A stretch of 64,000 bases of DNA from Verrucomicrobiota bacterium (lineage in GTDB: Bacteria > Verrucomicrobiota > Verrucomicrobiia > Opitutales > Opitutaceae). Made by a program: the position numbers and the translations under genes. The DNA lies in contig JACRKC010000099.1 of NCBI GenBank assembly GCA_016235555.1, positions 1 to 64,000 of the forward strand, read 5' to 3'. The notes below the pieces were generated by a model that saw nothing but the letters and a program-made list of their open reading frames with translations, ran no database searches and was not told the origin of the DNA. Every line of letters begins with the position of its first letter. The stretch's first letter is position 1. This document shows positions 57,489-64,000 of the stretch, one piece after another.

Positions 57489-58854
57489 AACGGTAGATCC
57501 AGAAGCGCTTGCTCTGCTCCTGGTAGATCCGCGCCTGCTCGCGCCAGGTGCGCAGCCACGCGTCGATGTCGATGTTGCGGCCTTTGGCGACGAGATCGTT
57601 GTAGAACGCGGTCGAGCCCATCAGGTGCAGGAAGAGGCTGCGTTTCTCCGTGGTCGCGGCGGCGAAGGGATTTTTCGGCTCCAGTTTACAGGCGAGCTTC
57701 ATCATCCAGAAACTCAGCTCGGTCGGGCGCCACGCGTCGTAGTCGGCGATTTCGAGATAAAGGCCGGTGCCGGCCTGGCCGGTCTTGGCGTTGGGCACGC
57801 TGATGCGGCTGAGGCGCACGCCGGCGAGCGGCAGCGGGCGGAGTTCTTTCTCCAGCGCGTCGGCCCTGGCGGCGCGGTGCGACACGCCGCGAAAGGCGTG
57901 CTGGTTGCTCACGCCGTGACTGAAGCCGCCGAGTTCGCAGCCGAGCCCGGTCATCGGGTAACCTTTCACGGCCTCGAAATCCTGGACCATCGGTGAGGTG
58001 GCGACCCACGTCAGGCCGGTCTCGGACCAGCGCATGGCGCGCGTCCAGCCGCGCATGGGGACGACGGTGAGTTTGCCTTTGGTGCGCGCGGCTTCGGGCA
58101 CGGAATACGGACCGGCGGCCTCGGGTGCCTCCTTGGCCATGCGGGCGAGCTCACCCATCGTGAGGCCGTGCACGTAGGGCACGCGCCACGCGCCGACGTA
58201 GCTCATCTGGTTGGCGTCCATCGGCGGGCCGTCGGCCTTGAGGCCGCCGAGGGGGTTGGGACGGTCGAGCACGATGCACTCGACGCCATTTTCAAAGCAC
58301 GCGATGAGCGCGAGCTTCAGCGCGCTGATGAACGTGTAGCTGCGCGTGCCGATGTCCTGGAGGTCGATCACGAGTGCATCGAGATCCTTGAGCTGGGTCT
58401 TGGTGGGCTTGCGCGACTTGCCGTCGTAGAGCGAGCGGACGGGCAGGCCGGTGCGCTTGTCGGTGTAGTCGGTGTAGTTCTTGCCGGCGGGAAATTCGTT
58501 GTTGATCCCGTGCTCGACGGCGAAGAGGGCGACGAGCTTCACGCCCGGGGCGCGGCGCAGCACATCGGAGGTGCGTTCGCCGCGGCGGTTGACGCCGGCG
58601 GGGTGCGTGAGCAGGCCGTGGCGCTTGCCTTGGACCGTGGCGAAGCCCTCGGCCGCGAGCCCGTCGATGCCGAGCAGCACGGGGCCGGGGGCGGGGGCGG
58701 GGGTCGGCGTCGCAAGCGATGGCTGCGGCGTGAACAACGGCGCCGCGGGCCTGGCTGCGGGCGGCTTGTTGGCGCTGCACCCGGCGAGGGCGAGCAGCGG
58801 CGCGAGCAACGGAAGAAACTTCCGCACGGAAAAAACGTGAGCGGCTCCAGCCAT
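57487..58854 (-). CDS. DUF1343 lipoprotein (NamZ-type exo-beta-N-acetylmuramidase family)
   Basis: 455 residues. ATG 58854 opens a lipoprotein signal (KFLPLLAPLLALAGC, lipobox LAGC), then a Pro/Ala-rich linker (PAARPAAPLFTPQPSLATPT). The DUF1343 domain reads GLLTHPAGVNRRGERTSDVL, ALFAVEHGINNEFPAG, LVIDLQDIGTRSYTFISALK, IVLDRPNPLGGLKADGPPMD and GLTMGELARMAKE. Bacterial NamZ enzymes of this family remove N-acetylmuramic acid from muropeptide chains. Its distance to the lacI-type gene is 51 bp with two operators between. With a symporter nearby it suggests peptidoglycan-sugar salvage, though no murQ is visible. Confidence 0.86.
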   Translation of the reverse strand: MAGAAHVFSVRKFLPLLAPLLALAGCSANKPPAARPAAPLFTPQPSLATPTPAPAPGPVLLGIDGLAAEGFATVQGKRHGLLTHPAGVNRRGERTSDVLRRAPGVKLVALFAVEHGINNEFPAGKNYTDYTDKRTGLPVRSLYDGKSRKPTKTQLKDLDALVIDLQDIGTRSYTFISALKLALIACFENGVECIVLDRPNPLGGLKADGPPMDANQMSYVGAWRVPYVHGLTMGELARMAKEAPEAAGPYSVPEAARTKGKLTVVPMRGWTRAMRWSETGLTWVATSPMVQDFEAVKGYPMTGLGCELGGFSHGVSNQHAFRGVSHRAARADALEKELRPLPLAGVRLSRISVPNAKTGQAGTGLYLEIADYDAWRPTELSFWMMKLACKLEPKNPFAAATTEKRSLFLHLMGSTAFYNDLVAKGRNIDIDAWLRTWREQARIYQEQSKRFWIYR

Positions 58855-58910
58855 GAATCTGAGAGAGATGCCACGCCGCGCGCCGCGGTCACGCTGAAAA
58901 GCGGGCGGGT

Positions 58911-59066
58911 TGTTCACCGGGGTGTGACTCAAACTGAGGTCAGTAATTTGGCGGCGGTCTATGACCGCCGAACGAATGCCCGTGGCGCCACGCCGGCGGT
59001 CATAGACCGCCGCTACAACCGAGGCATTCGAGAACTACCTCAGTTTGAGTTACACCCTGCTCACCC
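58911..59066. mobile_element. Second full MITE-like composite repeat
   Basis: Element body 58920-59057. The left end GGGTGTGACTCAAACTGAGG and the right end (minus strand GGGTGTAACTCAAACTGAGG) match the copy at 248-387 with identical spacing. Flanks 58911-58919 (TGTTCACCG) and 59058-59066 (TGCTCACCC) agree at 7 of 9 positions, consistent with an older target duplication. An inner GCGGCGGTCTATGACCGCC pair is of REP type. Confidence 0.75.
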
Positions 59067-59107
59067 GACGAGGCAGTCGTGAACTTTGCGCGAGGCGGTG
59101 CACGGGA

Positions 59108-59177
59108 GTAGGGCAGGTCTGCGACCTGCCCGGCGAACATTCACCGCGTGAAAAGGCAGGTCACAGACCTGCCCTAC
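59108..59177. repeat. REP-like inverted pair
   Basis: GTAGGGCAGGTCTGCGACCT at the left and AGGTCACAGACCTGCCCTAC at the right. Same type as 49975-49998. With the MITE-like copy it fills the gene-free stretch 58855-59220. Confidence 0.82.
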
Positions 59178-59220
59178 CTCGGAGTCCGTCCGTCTTCTCG
59201 AACAAAGTGCATGACTGCTT

Positions 59221-60375
59221 TTAGCGCGCGAACGCCTGCGACACCGCCTTCGCGAGATTCGCAGATGCTGAGCGCAACGCCTCGGCGAGGGGCTGGCCCG
59301 GCGGCGTGATGGCGTGGACGGCGAGGCGGTCGCGCGTCGAGGCCGTCACGGCGCCGGCGAAGACGTGGACTTGTTTGCCGAGGGCGAGCGCGCGGGCGGC
59401 GACGGCGCCGGGGCCTTTGCCGCTGAGCGAGCTTTCGTCGAAGCGGCCTTCGCCGGTGATCACGAGGTCGGCGGCGGCGGCACGGTGCTCGACGTCGAGC
59501 CAGGCGCTCACGAGATCGAAACCGGGGAGGAGTTTGGCGCGCGCGGCGGCCATCAGACCGAAGGAGATGCCGCCGGCGGCGCCGGCGCCGGGGGTGTCCA
59601 TGAGCGCATCGGGCTGGCCGGCGTGCAGGCACAGCAGCAGCGCCAGGCGTGCGCTCTCGTGATCGAGGCGAGGGAGGTCCTCGGGGCGGAGGCCTTTTTG
59701 CGGGCCGTAGACGGCGGCGGCGCCACGCGGGCCGAGGAGGGGATTGGTCACGTCGCAGGCGATGCGGATGGGCGGGAGCGTCGCGGGGACGCTGCCGGCG
59801 AAGCGCGTGCCGCGATTCCAGCGCGCGGGAATTGGCGGCGAGATTTTCTGGCCGTCGCGCTCGACGAGCGGGAGGCCGAGGGCGCTCAGCGCGCCGAGAC
59901 CAAGGTCGTGCGTGGCGCTGCCGCCCACGCCGAGGAGGATGGCGGCGGCCTGGGCTTCGGCGGCGGCGTGGATCAGTTCGCCGGTGCCGAGCGTGGTGGT
60001 CTGCCAGGGGTCGCGTTGATCCAGCGGCAGCAGCGCGAGGCCGCTGGCGGCGGCCATTTCGATGACGGCGACCTCGCCGGTGGCGTGGTCGAGGCCGAGC
60101 TGCGCGCGGGCGGCGGCCGGGATTTTCGCGCTGCGCACGAAGCCGATCGGGGCGTCGACGCGGCCTCCGCGCGGTCCGGTCACGGGGATTTTTCTCAATT
60201 CGCCGCCGGCGGCGGCGGTGAGGATCTCGCAAAAGCCCTCGCCGCCATCGGCGAGCGGGCAGAGGTCGAGCGTCCAGTCGGGGTGCGCGCGACGCAGGGC
60301 GAAAGCGGCGATCTCGCACGCGGCGGGGGCGGTGAGGGAGTCTTTGAATTTGTCGAAGGCGAGGAGGACGCGCAT
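59221..60375 (-). CDS. Glycerate kinase (GarK/GlxK type)
   Basis: 384 residues of the glycerate-2-kinase family II. Starts MRVLLAFDKFKDSLTAPAAC with the phosphate-binding K-D-S-L element; LCPLADGGEGFCEILTAAAG, then GVGGSATHDLGLGALSALGL and DLVITGEGRFDESSLSGKGP are diagnostic. It phosphorylates D-glycerate to 2-phosphoglycerate, an exit from tartronate-semialdehyde and glyoxylate routes; a dehydrogenase of the right family is at 4163, but far away. It follows the third TonB receptor by 216 bp on the same strand. Confidence 0.9.
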   Translation of the reverse strand: MRVLLAFDKFKDSLTAPAACEIAAFALRRAHPDWTLDLCPLADGGEGFCEILTAAAGGELRKIPVTGPRGGRVDAPIGFVRSAKIPAAARAQLGLDHATGEVAVIEMAAASGLALLPLDQRDPWQTTTLGTGELIHAAAEAQAAAILLGVGGSATHDLGLGALSALGLPLVERDGQKISPPIPARWNRGTRFAGSVPATLPPIRIACDVTNPLLGPRGAAAVYGPQKGLRPEDLPRLDHESARLALLLCLHAGQPDALMDTPGAGAAGGISFGLMAAARAKLLPGFDLVSAWLDVEHRAAAADLVITGEGRFDESSLSGKGPGAVAARALALGKQVHVFAGAVTASTRDRLAVHAITPPGQPLAEALRSASANLAKAVSQAFAR

Positions 60376-60564
60376 CGGGGAAAAGCTAGATGGATTGCCG
60401 CGTCGTCCCGCAAGGCGGGACTACTCGCAATGACAAAAAGGACGCGGCGCTCCGCGGAATGACACGAAATTGCGCACGGGACGTCCCGCTTCTCCCGAAG
60501 CGGGCTGCGGTGAGGGAAAAAGGCGCGGCGAGGGCGCCGCGTCCCCCGCTGGCAGTCGTCGAAT

Positions 60565-60591
60565 GCGGGCGCGGGGACGCGCCCGCCCACC
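60565..60591. repeat. Single REP hairpin directly after a TonB receptor
   Basis: GCGGGCGCGGGGACGCGCCC then GCCCACC; minus strand begins GGTGGGCGGGC. It adjoins the receptor stop codon with no gap, so could act as an RNA end-protecting or stop structure. Scattered words such as GTCCCGCAAGGCGGGAC (60401 on) fill the rest of 60376-60591. Confidence 0.65.
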
Positions 60592-63500
60592 TCAGAACGA
60601 GCCAGTCACGCCCGCGGTGAAGGTGAAGCCGAGATTGTTCGCGATCTGGAAATTGCTCCACGCGGGCGCACCGTCGACGACGCGCCAGCGGGTTTTCTGG
60701 GCGTTGGTGATGTTGCGGCCGGAGAGGAAGAGTTTGGCCCAGCGCGTGACGCCGAATTCGAGGTTGAAGTCCACGGCGGTGTAGGGCGGATAGAAACGGT
60801 CGCCGCGGATGGCGGGATTCGTGGCGCTGGCGGCGATGTCCTCGCGCTGGCGGTAGACGCGGCCGTAGCGGATGACGCCGAGGTTGGCGCCGATCTTGCC
60901 GCGGCGGTAGCCGAGGGAGGCCTTGAGCTGGTTTTCGTAGTAGTTCTGAAAATCGCCGCTGATGTTGCCGTTGGTGTAACTGAAGCGGGCGAGGTGGTTG
61001 TGGTTGAAGCTGCCGGTGACGTTGAAGCCGCGCAGCGCGGAGGGCAGCCAGCGGTCGAGGGGCTGGCGCACGGAGAGTTCCTCGCCATTGATCTGGCCGA
61101 TGCCTTGGTTGAGCCAGGTGGTCGCCTGGAAATTGAGGAACGTGGGCTCGAGATCGAGGGCGGCGAGCTTGGCGGGCGTGTCGAGCAACTCGGTCTGCTG
61201 CACCTGCACGTTTTTGATGTCTTTCACGAAGCCGCCGAGCGTGATGACGCCGCCCTGCGCGGTGTAGTATTCGAGGTGAGCCTCGTAGTTGCTGGCGACC
61301 CACGGCTTGAGCGCGGGCTTCGGGCGGTTGACGGAGCCGAGGGCGACATTGGCGAACGGGCCGGTGGTGACGGGGTCGAAGTTGAAGGTGGTGCTCGGAA
61401 TGATGGCGCGGCCGAAACGGTTTTTCGCCTGCGTCTTCGCGAAGCCGGCGCGGAGGATCAGGTTTTCGCGGAGGCTGTAGTTGAGCTGGAGGCTGGGGAA
61501 CCAGCCGTCGTTGCTGCCGTGGCCGGTGGCGCCCTTGCGGACGTAGCGGACCATGTTGCCGGCGAGCGTGCCGTCGACGAGGCCCTGGCGCGTGACGTAA
61601 CGGGAGCCGCGGTCGAGGCTGCCGAGCGCGTCGGCGTCGGCCCGCTCGTAGCGCACGCCGCCGGAGTAGGTGAGGCGGTTCTGGAAAAACGCGCCGCTGA
61701 ACTCGAGCCACGGGGCGTAGGTCTTTTCGTTCACCTCGTAGGGTTCGACGGTCGTGAAGCGGAACGACTCGGCGTCGCGCAACTGGAACCAATCGGGGTG
61801 CTGCTGGTAGAGCTGGTAGAGGCGGCGCATCGAGACGCGGGTCACGGCGGGGAAATCATAATACGCATCGCGCTCGGGCAGGGTGTTGACGGCGGCGATC
61901 TGGCCCGCGTGGTCGTCGGCGGTCTGCGCGATGTGATCGGCGCCGACAAACGTGTAGATTTTCGCATCGTAGTTCTGCACGTTGCGGAACAGCTCGTCGT
62001 AATCGTAACCGAGGCGCACGGCGAACGGATTGCCGGCGAGCGAGAAGGTGCGCTTCACCTTCAGGCGCAGCGCGCCGATGCTCTCGTTGGTCTTGCCGGG
62101 GCGCGAGACGGCGCCGCCGATCGTCATGGTGGAGGGATCCTGCCAGTTGAGTTCGGGGCCGAGCGTGGTCTGGCCGGTGGCGGCGGCGTAGGACTTGATG
62201 GTGCGGGCGTTGAACTGATCGCCGATGTCGCGAAAGTTGACCGTGAGGAGCTGGCGTGAGCCCGCGGTGCCGGTGCCGACGCCGGTGAGCGGGAGGCCGG
62301 AGCCGTTGAAGGTGTTGCTGCCAAAGAAGCCGTCGTCGGTGTCGCGGAAGATGTGCTTCGACATCGAGAACGAGCCCGCGGCGTTGACGAGCCAGTCGCG
62401 GTGGCGCCACTCGGCCTCGGCGGCGTTGGTGAAGGTGTCCTTCACGCCGTTGCGCCAGGCCTCGCGCAGATCGTAGCGGATGGAGCCGGTGCCGAGGTTG
62501 CCGTAGACGTTGCGCTGGTCGTTGGTGCCGGGCGAGCCGAGCGGGGTGTCGAGCACCGCGGCGGTGACGGCGGTGCTCTGCGCGCCGGTCAGCCAGTTGA
62601 ACCGGACGTCGTCGCCGGCGCGTTCCTGATAGCGGCTGCCGCTGAGCGAATACGAGAGGCGCAGTCCGCGCACGGGCCGCCAGTCGAGTTTCACGGAGGC
62701 GGCGTCGGTCACGTCCTGCTTCGGATTGTCGTGGATGCCCTCGGTGAACGCGGCGGGATTCAGCACGCTCACGGTGGTGAGCGGCCGGCCGGCGGCGAGG
62801 CGGGCTTTGGCGGCGGCGGCCTGGTCGGCGTTGCCGAAATTGACCGTGGGGAACGACCAGTGCACGCGGCCGAGCACGTCGTTGTGGTTGAACGTGACCG
62901 CGTAGCCGAAGGTCTTGGACACCGGGTCGGTCCAGGTGAGCTTGAAGTTCGGGCGCCAGCCGGGGAGGCGCGTGTCGCGGATGCCGGCGCGGCTGCCGAG
63001 GCCGAGCGATTCGTGGTCGGTCGTGAACAGCGCCTGGTAGGTGAACCGGCGGCGGTCGGCCTCGAAGGCGGAGCGGCGCACCATGTTGACGGAGCCGCCG
63101 ATGGCGTTGGCGCTGTCCTCGGGCGTGCGGAGCTTGCGGACCTCCACGCGGGCGATGTCCGCGGCCGAGGCGCCCATCATCTCGAAGTTCCGGTCGCGGT
63201 TGCTGGTGCCGAGCGTCGCGGTGGAGGCGGAAGCCACCGGCATGTTGTCGAAGCGGATCTCGGTGTTGACGGCGTCGAGGCCGCGCACGCTGACGCCGAC
63301 GATGTTGTTGGCGAAATACTCCACGCTCACGCCGGGCAGCCACTTCATGAGTTCGCCGGGATTCGAGTCGGGGATCGTGCCGAACTGATCCGCGGAGATG
63401 ACGCTCTTCTGGCCGAGCGCCATGCGCTGCTCGTTGACGGCGATGGCGGCGGCGTCGGTCTCCTTCACGGCCTGGACGACGAATTGGTCGAGGCGCACGG

Positions 63501-63876
63501 TCTCATCCGTGGTGCCGTAACGGCCGACGCTCGTGAGCTTCACGTCCTGCTGCACGACCTGGCCGGGCGCGACGGTGACGGGGATATCCTTTTCGTCGAG
63601 GCCGGTGAAAAACACGCGCAACGTGATCGCCCCGGCGGGCACGGCGGCGAGCTGGTAGGTGCCGTCCTCGCCCGTGAAGGCGACGAGGTTGGTGCCTTTG
63701 ACGGAGACGCGGGCGTTGTTGAGCCGGTCGCCGGTGACGAGGTGCTGCACGCGGCCCTCGATGGTGCCGGTCGCCCGTTCGACGGGCTCAGGCCGGGCGG
63801 ATTGGGCGCGGGCAACGGCGGCGAGGAGCAGGACGGAAGCAAAAAAACAGGGAAGGAGTAGTCGGAGGGTTTTCAT
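60592..63876 (-). CDS. TonB-dependent outer-membrane receptor (third)
   Basis: 1094 residues from ATG 63876. Signal peptide MKTLRLLLPCFFASVLLLAA with cleavage near VARAQS; carboxypeptidase-regulatory-like domain (GTIEGRVQHLVTGDRLNNAR, FTGEDGTYQLAAVPAGAITL); plug (AIAVNEQRMALGQKSVISAD, LMKWLPGVSVEYFANNIVGV); barrel ending FTFTAGVTGSF with the usual terminal Phe. It belongs to a different branch from the receptors at 27032 and 45167 and does not have the 30-bp motif upstream. It is upstream of glycerate kinase. Its natural ligand is unknown. The start is preferred because a signal peptide follows at once. Confidence 0.9.
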   Translation of the reverse strand: MKTLRLLLPCFFASVLLLAAVARAQSARPEPVERATGTIEGRVQHLVTGDRLNNARVSVKGTNLVAFTGEDGTYQLAAVPAGAITLRVFFTGLDEKDIPVTVAPGQVVQQDVKLTSVGRYGTTDETVRLDQFVVQAVKETDAAAIAVNEQRMALGQKSVISADQFGTIPDSNPGELMKWLPGVSVEYFANNIVGVSVRGLDAVNTEIRFDNMPVASASTATLGTSNRDRNFEMMGASAADIARVEVRKLRTPEDSANAIGGSVNMVRRSAFEADRRRFTYQALFTTDHESLGLGSRAGIRDTRLPGWRPNFKLTWTDPVSKTFGYAVTFNHNDVLGRVHWSFPTVNFGNADQAAAAKARLAAGRPLTTVSVLNPAAFTEGIHDNPKQDVTDAASVKLDWRPVRGLRLSYSLSGSRYQERAGDDVRFNWLTGAQSTAVTAAVLDTPLGSPGTNDQRNVYGNLGTGSIRYDLREAWRNGVKDTFTNAAEAEWRHRDWLVNAAGSFSMSKHIFRDTDDGFFGSNTFNGSGLPLTGVGTGTAGSRQLLTVNFRDIGDQFNARTIKSYAAATGQTTLGPELNWQDPSTMTIGGAVSRPGKTNESIGALRLKVKRTFSLAGNPFAVRLGYDYDELFRNVQNYDAKIYTFVGADHIAQTADDHAGQIAAVNTLPERDAYYDFPAVTRVSMRRLYQLYQQHPDWFQLRDAESFRFTTVEPYEVNEKTYAPWLEFSGAFFQNRLTYSGGVRYERADADALGSLDRGSRYVTRQGLVDGTLAGNMVRYVRKGATGHGSNDGWFPSLQLNYSLRENLILRAGFAKTQAKNRFGRAIIPSTTFNFDPVTTGPFANVALGSVNRPKPALKPWVASNYEAHLEYYTAQGGVITLGGFVKDIKNVQVQQTELLDTPAKLAALDLEPTFLNFQATTWLNQGIGQINGEELSVRQPLDRWLPSALRGFNVTGSFNHNHLARFSYTNGNISGDFQNYYENQLKASLGYRRGKIGANLGVIRYGRVYRQREDIAASATNPAIRGDRFYPPYTAVDFNLEFGVTRWAKLFLSGRNITNAQKTRWRVVDGAPAWSNFQIANNLGFTFTAGVTGSF

Positions 63877-64000
63877 GGGGCGAAGGGGTGGGAGCGACGG
63901 CCTGTAAAATATCGGCCGGGTGATTGGAGAACTGATCTCCACCTTACCTGCCGGTCAAGAGGGTGGGAATGGATAATGCCAGAACCTTCATGGATAAAAT
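63877..64000 (-). other. Upstream region of the third TonB receptor
   Basis: 124 bases to the window edge. The 30-bp motif of the other receptors is absent. I see no clear promoter boxes and no gene; any regulatory signal may lie beyond the window. Confidence 0.5.

Noticed and set aside
1-64000. CRISPR array, tRNA, rRNA, riboswitch
   Set aside because: No regularly spaced direct repeats and no recognisable tRNA, rRNA or riboswitch fold were found by reading; the many repeats are inverted, not CRISPR-like.

Overview
The window reads as a chromosomal stretch of a GC-rich member of the Verrucomicrobiota, most likely an Opitutus-like Opitutaceae. The reasons are the gene families: SusC-unlike TonB-dependent receptors with an N-terminal carboxypeptidase-regulatory-like domain, very large PVC-type dehydrogenase/HEAT/cytochrome c proteins, ThuA, DUF1080, DUF6807 (PmoA-like), DUF2264, DUF1343, many Gfo/Idh/MocA oxidoreductases and formylglycine sulfatases. 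This taxonomic call is inference from content; no rRNA or tRNA gene is visible. I see no CRISPR array and no replication origin.

Layout. 0.4-2.5 kb: VTT membrane protein and xseA. 2.8-10.6 kb: plus-strand carbohydrate genes (pectate lyase, 3-hydroxyisobutyrate-type dehydrogenase, MFS transporter, DUF6807, Gfo/Idh/MocA, ceramidase-like). 10.6-16.7 kb: minus-strand three-gene unit (DUF1080, LamG/cytochrome c giant, second ceramidase-like). 16.9-17.7 kb: small ORF plus AbiEii-like nucleotidyltransferase. 17.7-25.0 kb: minus-strand unit PEP-hydrolase TIM barrel, cupin, double-ThuA cytochrome c protein, Tm-1-like ATP-binding protein. 25.3-31.2 kb: TonB receptor plus sulfatase, with a divergent AraC-type regulator. 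31.2-37.5 kb: AT-richer accessory segment with small conserved hypotheticals, an IS110 transposase, a heparinase-type lyase and a decayed toxin-antitoxin pair. 37.6-44.3 kb: three Gfo/Idh/MocA proteins and two sugar isomerase/epimerases. 44.3-45.0 kb: DUF433/DUF5615 pair wedged at an isomerase 3' end. 45.2-49.9 kb: second TonB receptor plus sulfatase. 50-54.3 kb: DUF2264 protein, 2-hydroxyacid dehydrogenase, mannose-6-phosphate isomerase. 54.3-58.9 kb: sodium symporter, LacI regulator, DUF1343 lipoprotein. 59.2-63.9 kb: glycerate kinase and a third TonB receptor.

Working together. Most genes fit uptake and breakdown of polysaccharides, probably including pectic and sulfated glycans: outer-membrane import through TonB receptors, lyases and sulfatases outside or in the periplasm, then oxidation and isomerisation of sugars (a 3-keto-sugar route is plausible from DUF1080 + Gfo/Idh/MocA + isomerases) and central funnels such as glycerate kinase and mannose-6-phosphate isomerase.

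The non-genic layer is unusually rich. More than twenty short palindromes carry GTAG or GTGG at their outer ends, as REP/BIME elements do. Several lie in frame inside genes or supply their stop codons. Two full and two partial copies of a ~140-bp MITE-like element are present, the full ones flanked by direct repeats. A 30-bp motif occurs three times at matching positions upstream of both TonB-receptor/sulfatase units and the Tm-1/ThuA unit, and one copy lies in the intergenic region shared with the AraC-type regulator. This looks like a local regulon.
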